In this document: positions 6,106 through 10,751 of the stretch, one piece after another
Numbering within the stretch: position 1 is the stretch's first letter
Layout: each line of letters begins with the position of its first letter
Assembly: GCA_950073955.1 (NCBI GenBank)
Contig: CATMRH010000038.1
Location: 1-10,751 of the forward strand
Length of the DNA stretch: 10,751 nt
Direction of reading: 5' to 3'
DNA from: an uncultured archaeon
GTDB lineage: Archaea > Thermoproteota > Nitrososphaeria > Nitrososphaerales > Nitrosopumilaceae
Program-made: the position numbers and the translations under genes
The notes under the pieces: generated by a model
Told to the model about the DNA's origin: nothing
Databases searched by the model: none
The model's input: the letters and a program-made list of their open reading frames with translations, nothing else

Positions 6106-6399
6106 ATGATTCAAAGAGAAGAACTTGAACAAATTTTGAATTTTGTCGCAAGTAGATGGATGGATCTTACAAAAGATCCTGACAGTAAAAATCTTGATAA
6201 TTTACCAAGTAACTTTTGGATGAATTCTGTTGGTGGAAAAACTGCAAAAAATGGATACTGGATTACAGCATTGATGTATACCGAAAACGATGCAGATGCA
6301 GCAGCTTTCAAAGAAGTATTGTTAAGATGGCAATCTAGAGGAAATGACAAAGATAGAGACAAAGGTCCCGATCTAATTCAAATTGGAAAAAAGAAATAG
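6106..6399 (+). CDS. Hypothetical protein, 97 residues
   Basis: I do not recognise a family. The protein starts with an amphipathic helix (about 4-22, EELEQILNFVASRWMDL), followed by a turn rich in Asp, Asn and Pro. Next comes a Trp- and Gly-containing central part (FWMNSVGGKTAKNGYWITALMY, 37-58), probably beta structure. A helix follows (DADAAAFKEVLLRWQS, 62-77), then a strongly charged tail (GNDKDRDKGPDL...KKK). There is no Cys, signal peptide or transmembrane segment, so it is likely cytoplasmic; the basic tail would permit nucleic-acid contact but does not prove it. It is divergent from cdvA across 133 bp and 32 bp before the ThyX-like gene. Codon use looks like its neighbours. Confidence 0.8.
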   Translation: MIQREELEQILNFVASRWMDLTKDPDSKNLDNLPSNFWMNSVGGKTAKNGYWITALMYTENDADAAAFKEVLLRWQSRGNDKDRDKGPDLIQIGKKK

Positions 6400-6401
6400 A
6401 C

Positions 6402-6412
6402 TATTAATAATT
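6402..6412 (+). promoter_or_regulatory. TATA-box candidate for the ThyX-like gene
   Basis: TATTAATAATT is centred 25 bp before the TTG at 6432. This supports both a leaderless transcript and the use of TTG as the start. Confidence 0.45.
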
Positions 6413-6431
6413 GAAAAACTGAACACTGGTA

Positions 6432-8048
6432 TTGTCAGAGTTTTCTATTAAAGAAAAAAAGATTCTATCAGATCATTTTTCAAATACTGATGGGAATGTC
6501 TTTGCAATAATTACTCCTAAACAAGTTGATCGTGGTGCACTGATGTCGAGATATAGTAGAACTAACAAAAGTATGAGACGGATTTTTCTAGATGAGTTTT
6601 TAAAAAACAAAAACAGGGGTGAGGAATTTTACAATAGAGTTCTTTTAGAATATGGTGACGATTCTGTTGCAGAATTAGGTGAAGCTCAAATTGCAATTGA
6701 AGGTTTGTCAAACATTGCGGTGAAAAAAATTGAAGACAGGAGAATTGGATTATCATACTTGGAAAAATCGTCAAGATATGTTGCATGGGATAAAAAAGAA
6801 AAAGGAAAATACAGATTTTACAGAGATCCTGAAATTATCAAATCTAGATTTGCAGATATGTATGAAGATACTTGTAATTTTTCATTTAATGTTTATTCAA
6901 AAAACATAGAACCCATGATAAACTATGTCAGAGAAAAATATCCTATAGAAAAATATAATTTTAAAGATTCAACTGATGGAAAAGAAAAATCATTTTTTAA
7001 ATTAAAAAACGAGGCAGATATAAAATCTGCCAACATGATTTACAGAGGTTCAACTAAAGCTAAAGCACTAGATATTCTCAGAGGGTTGTTACCAGCATCA
7101 ACTTTGACAAATGTTGGAATTACAGGTAATGGCCGTGCGTTTGAATATCTTCTAACAGTTTTAGGCTCATCTGAACTAAGAGAAGACCGGGATTTAGCCT
7201 CAAAAATCAAGAAAGAGTTGGATACAACAATCAAATCATTTGTTAGGAGAGCAGATGATAAATACGGAAAAGCATTTCAAAAATATCTCAGAGATATTAA
7301 AAATAAATCAAAATCAATTACTGCAAAAGAAATTAAACCAAAACTAACTACAGGAACAATAACAAGTCTTGTTGATTACGAATCAGAAAAAATTGCAATG
7401 GACAAAATTATCACTAGTATTATTTATGAACAGTCACCAAGTACATCATATCAAAATATTTTATATCAAGTAAAAAAATTTTCAAAAGAAAAGAAAATTA
7501 AAATAATTAATGAATTTGTGAAACTTCGAACAAATAGACGCCATAGACCATCTAGGGCATTTGAAAATGTCTACTATACATTTGATTTGTGTAATAACTT
7601 TGGAATGTTTAGAGATTTTCATAGGCATAGGGCCTTAACTCTAGAAAGACAGCTATTAACAACTGATCATGGATTTAAAATTCCTAATGAAATTAAGATT
7701 CTTGGAATTGAAAGGGACTTTAAGGATTGTATGAACAAAACCAAAGAAACATTTGAGAAAATTAGAAAAAAATATCCTGAACAAGGACAATATGTTGTAA
7801 ACTTTGCATACAACTATCCGTATTTCATGAAATTCAATCTAAGAGAAGCTTGTCATCTAATTGAATTAAGAACTGTTCCGCAAGGACATGCAGATTACAG
7901 ACTAGTGGCACAACAAATGTTCAGACAGATATACAAAATACATCCGAATTTGAGTAAAATTATGAAATTTGTGGATTTGAAGAAATATGATTTAGAGAGA
8001 TTTGAATCAGAAAAGAGAACAGAAGAGAAGAAAAAGAATCTAAATTAG
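6432..8048 (+). CDS. Duplicated ThyX-like (flavin-dependent thymidylate synthase family) protein
   Basis: This 538-residue protein contains two ThyX folds in tandem. The N-terminal copy (~25-290) has YGDDSVAELGEAQIAIEGLS (74-93), then RRIGLSYLEKSSRY (103-116), which aligns with the ThyX motif RHRxxSxNExSxRY, and LRGLLPASTLTNVGITGNGR (216-235). The C-terminal copy (~330-515) has HRPSRAFENVYYTFDL (371-386), FHRHRALTLERQLLT (396-410) and FNLREACHLIELR (468-480). Canonical ThyX makes dTMP from dUMP with FAD and methylene-tetrahydrofolate as one ~220-residue chain in a tetramer. Here each half keeps only part of the signature, so thymidylate synthesis is not assured. The start is TTG: an in-frame TGA at 6420 rules out upstream starts and the next Met is residue 38. 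The C-terminal tail is highly charged. msrB follows 36 bp downstream. Confidence 0.82.
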   Translation: MSEFSIKEKKILSDHFSNTDGNVFAIITPKQVDRGALMSRYSRTNKSMRRIFLDEFLKNKNRGEEFYNRVLLEYGDDSVAELGEAQIAIEGLSNIAVKKIEDRRIGLSYLEKSSRYVAWDKKEKGKYRFYRDPEIIKSRFADMYEDTCNFSFNVYSKNIEPMINYVREKYPIEKYNFKDSTDGKEKSFFKLKNEADIKSANMIYRGSTKAKALDILRGLLPASTLTNVGITGNGRAFEYLLTVLGSSELREDRDLASKIKKELDTTIKSFVRRADDKYGKAFQKYLRDIKNKSKSITAKEIKPKLTTGTITSLVDYESEKIAMDKIITSIIYEQSPSTSYQNILYQVKKFSKEKKIKIINEFVKLRTNRRHRPSRAFENVYYTFDLCNNFGMFRDFHRHRALTLERQLLTTDHGFKIPNEIKILGIERDFKDCMNKTKETFEKIRKKYPEQGQYVVNFAYNYPYFMKFNLREACHLIELRTVPQGHADYRLVAQQMFRQIYKIHPNLSKIMKFVDLKKYDLERFESEKRTEEKKKNLN

Positions 8049-8084
8049 AAAAATATTCTAATATCAAAAGAAATTGAATATATT

Positions 8085-8489
8085 ATGACAGAGAAAATTG
8101 TAAAAACACCTGAAGAATGGAAAAAGCAACTAAATCCGGATCAATATGAAATTTGTATTAACCATGGAACTGAACCACCGTTTTCTGGAAAATACAATAA
8201 CAGTAAATTTGATGGATCTTACAAGTGTGTATGCTGTGGTGAAGAGCTTTTTTCATCAGATACAAAGTTTGATTCAGGTTCAGGCTGGCCAAGTTTTTGG
8301 AAACCAATCTCAGAAGATAAAATAGAATACATTTCAGACACAGAACACGGAATGATTCGTACAGAAGTCAACTGTAACAAATGTGGAGCACATTTGGGCC
8401 ACGTATTTGATGATGGGCCAAAACCGACAAACTCTAGATATTGTATAAATTCTATTTCATTGCAACATGAAAAAGATAATGACGGATAA
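8085..8489 (+). CDS. msrB: Peptide methionine (R)-S-oxide reductase MsrB
   Basis: This 134-residue enzyme reduces the R epimer of methionine sulfoxide in oxidised proteins. The single MsrB domain starts at the typical 'EEWKKQLNPDQYEI' segment and covers the whole chain. Structural zinc ligands are C48-x2-C51 and C97-x2-C100. The substrate pocket motif is GSGWPSFW (65-72), followed by TEHGMIRTEV (86-95) and HLGHVFDDGP (103-112). The catalytic Cys is C120 in RYCINSISL. I did not identify a resolving Cys with confidence; C24 and C50 are the remaining cysteines. It is useful in an organism exposed to reactive oxygen and nitrogen species. It lies 36 bp after the ThyX-like gene, with a weak TATA-like stretch near 8056-8065. 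Confidence 0.96.
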   Translation: MTEKIVKTPEEWKKQLNPDQYEICINHGTEPPFSGKYNNSKFDGSYKCVCCGEELFSSDTKFDSGSGWPSFWKPISEDKIEYISDTEHGMIRTEVNCNKCGAHLGHVFDDGPKPTNSRYCINSISLQHEKDNDG

Positions 8490-8563
8490 TCTATGCTAAT
8501 TCTTGAAAAAAATTATGTTACAATGGTTTAATTACAACACGATTTCACCAAATTTAGAAAGAT

Positions 8564-8701
8564 ATGTCGTATGATAGAGAAAGGGAAATGTTTGATGCAA
8601 AATGCGGAGATTGTGGAAATGATTGCCAAATACCATTCAAACCAAAAGAAGACAGACCTGTTTATTGCAATGAATGCTTCCAAAAACATAGAAACTATTA
8701 G
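8564..8701 (+). CDS. CxxC-x17-CxxC zinc-ribbon small protein
   Basis: This is a 45-residue ORF with ATG at 8564 and TAG at 8699-8701. It encodes C14-x2-C17, exactly 17 residues, then C35-x2-C38, with an additional C21. The intervening segment reads CQIPFKPKEDRPVYC, the hallmark of the small 'CxxC-x17-CxxC' zinc-ribbon family found in many archaea and bacteria as stand-alone proteins or tails. The Cys spacing and the Pro-Phe-Lys-Pro...Arg-Pro-Val-Tyr-Cys core make a chance ORF very unlikely. Zinc binding is expected; the partner (nucleic acid or protein) is unknown. It lies 74 bp after msrB. TTTAATTA at 8528-8535 may be its TATA box. Confidence 0.83.
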   Translation: MSYDREREMFDAKCGDCGNDCQIPFKPKEDRPVYCNECFQKHRNY

Positions 8702-8730
8702 TAAATTGTTTTGAATAAGTATTTTACATA

Positions 8731-8740
8731 ATTAATAATA
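8731..8740 (+). promoter_or_regulatory. TATA-box candidate upstream of hom
   Basis: ATTAATAATA is centred about 27 bp before 8763, where a small upstream ORF begins, and about 65 bp before the hom ATG. Initiation near 8760-8763 would leave hom with a leader of roughly 40 nt. Confidence 0.4.
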
Positions 8741-8762
8741 TGAAAATCTAAAGTTGGATAAA

Positions 8763-8804
8763 ATGAACTATATCTGTACACAAAAAAGGAATGATGGATT
8801 ATGA
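8763..8804 (+). CDS. Possible 13-codon upstream ORF overlapping the hom start
   Basis: ATG at 8763 opens a frame encoding MNYICTQKRNDGL, and its TGA (8802-8804) overlaps the hom ATG (8801-8803) as ATGA. The TATA candidate 25-27 bp upstream fits leaderless translation of this frame. An AGGA at 8787-8790, inside it, could act as a ribosome-binding site for hom. It is not rich in Thr, Met or Ile, so classical attenuation by pathway end products is not indicated. It could be chance. Confidence 0.25.
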   Translation: MNYICTQKRNDGL

Positions 8805-9811
8805 GAATAGTACTATGTGGATTTGGGGTTGTAGGTCAAAGTTTAGTTAAATTATTTGATTCAAGATCAGAGGATCTTTATGTAAAATATGGACTAAAGC
8901 CAAGAATAGTAGGAGTTGTCGATAGTAAAGGAAGTGCTGTAGACCCATCAGGATTAGAATTTAACAAACTTGTTGAGGTAAAGAAAAAATTTGGAACTGT
9001 GAAAAATTATGCAAACACAAAAAATGCAATGTCTGGGATTGATATCTTAAAAAATATCGAGGCAGACGTGTTAATTGAGACTACTGCAAGCAACTACAAG
9101 GATGCAGAACCTGGAATGACTCACATTACAACTGCCATGAAAAAAGGTCTGCATGTGATTTCTGTAAACAAAGGCCCCTTAGCATTAGCATTTCCATCTC
9201 TCATGGAACTTGCCACATACAATCAAGTCATGTTAAAATTTAGTGGAACAGTTGGAGGAGGAACGCCAATTCTAGACTATGCTAAAAACAGCTTAAGTGG
9301 TGAAAGAATAACAGCATTTTCAGGAATTCTAAATGGAACTACAAATTACATTTTATCAAATATGAGTACAGGATTATCTTTTGATGAAGCACTAAAAGAT
9401 GCCAAAGACAGGGGGTATGTAGAAGCTGATGAATCCTTAGATTTAGATGGATTGGACGCAGCTGCCAAACTAGTAATTCTTGCAAACTGGATTATGGGAA
9501 TGAAAGTTACAATGCCAGATATCAACTGTACAGGAATACGAAAGGTTTCAACAGAGGATATCAAAAAAGCAGCCAAGAATAATTGTTCTGTAAAACTAAT
9601 TGCATCATGTAACAAAGAACTTGTTGTAGGGCCTAAAGAAGTGTCAAATGATGACCCGCTTTGCGTTAATGGAACACTAAATGCAATTGCTTTTACTTCA
9701 GAGCACTCTGGCACTCAAACAATTATTGGGAGAGGAGCTGGAGGAATGGAAACTGCTAGTTCTATTCTAAGAGATTTGTTAGACATTAGACAAGAGATTG
9801 CAAAAACTTGA
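8801..9811 (+). CDS. hom: Homoserine dehydrogenase
   Basis: This enzyme reduces aspartate-4-semialdehyde to homoserine with NAD(P)H, the branch toward threonine and methionine. The 336-residue protein has an N-terminal Rossmann fold (LCGFGVVGQSL, 5-15, GxGxxG), the NKGPLA segment with K124 (123-128), and the catalytic domain: FSGILNGTTNYIL (173-185), GYVEADESLDLDG (205-217) and LDAAAKL with the conserved Asp219 and Lys223. It ends with the GRGAGGMETASS nucleotide-contact segment (310-321). There is no C-terminal ACT domain, so feedback by threonine through that module is absent. An in-frame start at 8801 is natural for the Rossmann fold. The TGA overlaps the TTG start of the next gene, suggesting an operon with translational coupling. 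Confidence 0.96.
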   Translation: MRIVLCGFGVVGQSLVKLFDSRSEDLYVKYGLKPRIVGVVDSKGSAVDPSGLEFNKLVEVKKKFGTVKNYANTKNAMSGIDILKNIEADVLIETTASNYKDAEPGMTHITTAMKKGLHVISVNKGPLALAFPSLMELATYNQVMLKFSGTVGGGTPILDYAKNSLSGERITAFSGILNGTTNYILSNMSTGLSFDEALKDAKDRGYVEADESLDLDGLDAAAKLVILANWIMGMKVTMPDINCTGIRKVSTEDIKKAAKNNCSVKLIASCNKELVVGPKEVSNDDPLCVNGTLNAIAFTSEHSGTQTIIGRGAGGMETASSILRDLLDIRQEIAKT

Positions 9812-10284
9812 AATCCAATCTAATTTCAAAGAGTGAAACATCAGAAATCCTAAAAATTGTTTCAGAAAGATGGGAAGTGGATTGTCCCAAAATAAAAAAT
9901 CTTAAAGTTCATCAAATTTCTGACGAGGCACAAATCATTACAGGAAAGGGAATAAAGATACTGAAAATTAATGATGATTATTTGCCATTTTTGTCAGAAA
10001 CTGAGACTTTGAAAAAATTCCCAAATGTTATGGTGGATATGGGAGCGGTCAAATTCATGTGCAAAGGGGCAAATGTTATGAGACCAGGAATTAAAAAATT
10101 TACAGAATTTAAGAAAGATAATCTTGTATGTATAATTGAAGAATCTCAACATAAATTTTTAGCAGTAGGAAAGGCAATGGTTTCTAGTTCAGAGTTAGAA
10201 AATATGGAAAAAGGAGAGGTTGTAGAAAATTTACATTATATTTCTGATAAATTTTGGGAAACTGGAAAAACAATTTACGACTAA
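9808..10284 (+). CDS. MCT-1/Tma20-like PUA-domain RNA-binding protein
   Basis: This 158-residue protein has an N-terminal domain (~1-72, ISKSETSEIL...FLSETETLKKFP) followed by a PUA domain (~75-152). The PUA part carries VDMGAVKFMCKGANVMRPGI (76-95), VCIIEESQHKFLAVGKAMVS (107-126) and the ENLHYISDKFW ending (140-150). This matches eukaryotic MCT-1/Tma20, which works in ribosome recycling and reinitiation, and the archaeal PUA proteins of the same architecture; the archaeal role is inferred. The start is TTG at 9808 overlapping the hom TGA (TTGA). A TAG at 9787 in this frame leaves no other start upstream, and the next Met is residue 75. The 3' end overlaps the convergent Mut7-C gene by 4 bp. 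Confidence 0.9.
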   Translation: MKSNLISKSETSEILKIVSERWEVDCPKIKNLKVHQISDEAQIITGKGIKILKINDDYLPFLSETETLKKFPNVMVDMGAVKFMCKGANVMRPGIKKFTEFKKDNLVCIIEESQHKFLAVGKAMVSSSELENMEKGEVVENLHYISDKFWETGKTIYD

Positions 10285-10751
10285 GATTTTAACTTTATTT
10301 TATGTACAAATTCTTGTAGATTTTTAATATGTGTCCCTTCCCAATAGATTTGATCACACCCATCACATTTCCAAAATTTATCATGAAATTCTAAAATTCC
10401 CTGTGGAATTTTATTTTCAATTTCTAATTTGTTGATTTGAGATGTTGGAGAATTGCATTTTGTACATCTTGCAGAATCTCCAGAAATTTCATCAAATTGT
10501 AAATGAGTAGTTTCAAGAATTTCTAGGAATTGCTCAATTTCATTTTCTTTAGTAATGTAAACTGATGAAATTTTGTTCTTTTTTGCGCTATCAACTAAAT
10601 TATGATCTCTAGAAATTATTGTTCTATTTTCATTTTTAGCTTTTTCAATTAATTTGGTATCATCAATATCAGAAACATACTCTGAATCAAATCCAAGTAA
10701 TCTTAATTTTTTGGCAATATTACCAAGCATCGCATCAACTAAAAATAACAT
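10281..10751 (-). CDS. Mut7-C RNase-domain protein with zinc ribbon
   Basis: This 156-residue protein belongs to the Mut7-C (DUF82) family: a PIN-like nuclease domain followed by a zinc ribbon. The N-terminus FLVDAMLGNIAKKLRLLGFD (3-22) is the family's signature, with D6 as a probable metal ligand. TIISRDHNL (44-52) supplies D49, a second acidic site. The ribbon has C96-x2-C99 and C129-x2-C132 and ends with the typical CDQIYWEGTH (132-141). Activity on RNA is predicted from the fold; the substrate is not known. The ATG is the last codon visible at the right edge (10751-10749), and the family's usual beginning coincides with it, so the gene looks complete. The stops of this gene and the PUA gene overlap (CTAA). 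Confidence 0.9.
   Translation of the reverse strand: MLFLVDAMLGNIAKKLRLLGFDSEYVSDIDDTKLIEKAKNENRTIISRDHNLVDSAKKNKISSVYITKENEIEQFLEILETTHLQFDEISGDSARCTKCNSPTSQINKLEIENKIPQGILEFHDKFWKCDGCDQIYWEGTHIKNLQEFVHKIKLKS

Noticed and set aside
6432..8048. Plain annotation as thymidylate synthase ThyX
   Set aside because: The length is more than twice the family norm, and neither half carries the full signature. The family fold is supported; the reaction is not.
8763..8804. Classical attenuation leader for hom
   Set aside because: The short frame has only one Thr and no run of Thr, Met or Ile codons, and I find no alternative hairpins or terminator before hom.
9346..9714. Minus-strand ORF of 122 codons opposite hom
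   Set aside because: It is contained within homoserine dehydrogenase and has the Ser/Ala-rich composition of a shadow frame; no family is recognisable.
1..10751. Mobile element, CRISPR array, phage or defence island
   Set aside because: I saw no direct-repeat arrays, terminal inverted repeats, transposase or integrase motifs, and base and codon use appear uniform. No attachment-site duplication of the tRNA 3' end was noticed.

Overview
The window looks like core chromosome of an ammonia-oxidising thaumarchaeon (Nitrososphaerota) close to Nitrosopumilus. The base composition is AT-rich. There is a thaumarchaeal CdvA cell-division protein, an archaeal FEN-1, an archaeal MCT-1-type PUA protein, a stand-alone Lrp/AsnC ligand-binding domain and a Mut7-C protein. 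Several genes have a TATA-like box about 25-27 bp before the start codon, which is the geometry of leaderless archaeal transcripts. I see no insertion sequence, phage gene, CRISPR array or integration scar. No gene-free stretch exceeds 300 bases; the longest are 1313-1520, which holds a tRNA, and the 133-bp divergent promoter region 5973-6105.

Layout. 1-1436 is a minus-strand group: tRNA-Ser(CGA), a 72-residue Cys/His-rich protein, a nitroreductase-family flavoprotein with an acidic N-terminal extension, a stand-alone RAM domain, and the first 31 codons of an unidentified protein running off the left edge. 1521-3112 is plus-strand: flap endonuclease FEN-1, then a single-PAS-domain protein. 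This meets the minus-strand acetyl-CoA synthetase (3135-5042) across an AT-rich inverted repeat that spans both stop codons. cdvA follows on the minus strand (5097-5972) and is divergent from a plus-strand run: a 97-residue unknown, a duplicated ThyX-like protein, methionine sulfoxide reductase B, a 45-residue CxxC-x17-CxxC zinc ribbon, homoserine dehydrogenase, and an MCT-1/Tma20-like PUA protein. The PUA gene overlaps homoserine dehydrogenase by four bases and overlaps the convergent Mut7-C gene at its 3' end by four bases.

The genes are mostly housekeeping: DNA replication and repair (FEN-1), cell division (CdvA), acetate or propionate activation (Acs), Asp-family amino-acid synthesis (Hom), protein repair (MsrB), translation (MCT-1-like, tRNA-Ser) and possibly RNA processing (Mut7-C). 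They do not form one pathway.

The most interesting observation is the 538-residue ThyX-like protein at 6432-8048. It reads as two tandem ThyX folds in which the active-site signature is divided between the halves: the N-terminal copy keeps the Glu/Ser/Arg part and the C-terminal copy keeps the RHR part. Other items worth a look are a 13-codon upstream ORF whose stop overlaps the hom start, two short palindromes near promoters, a possible ESCRT-III-binding tail on CdvA, and a C at position 54 of tRNA-Ser.
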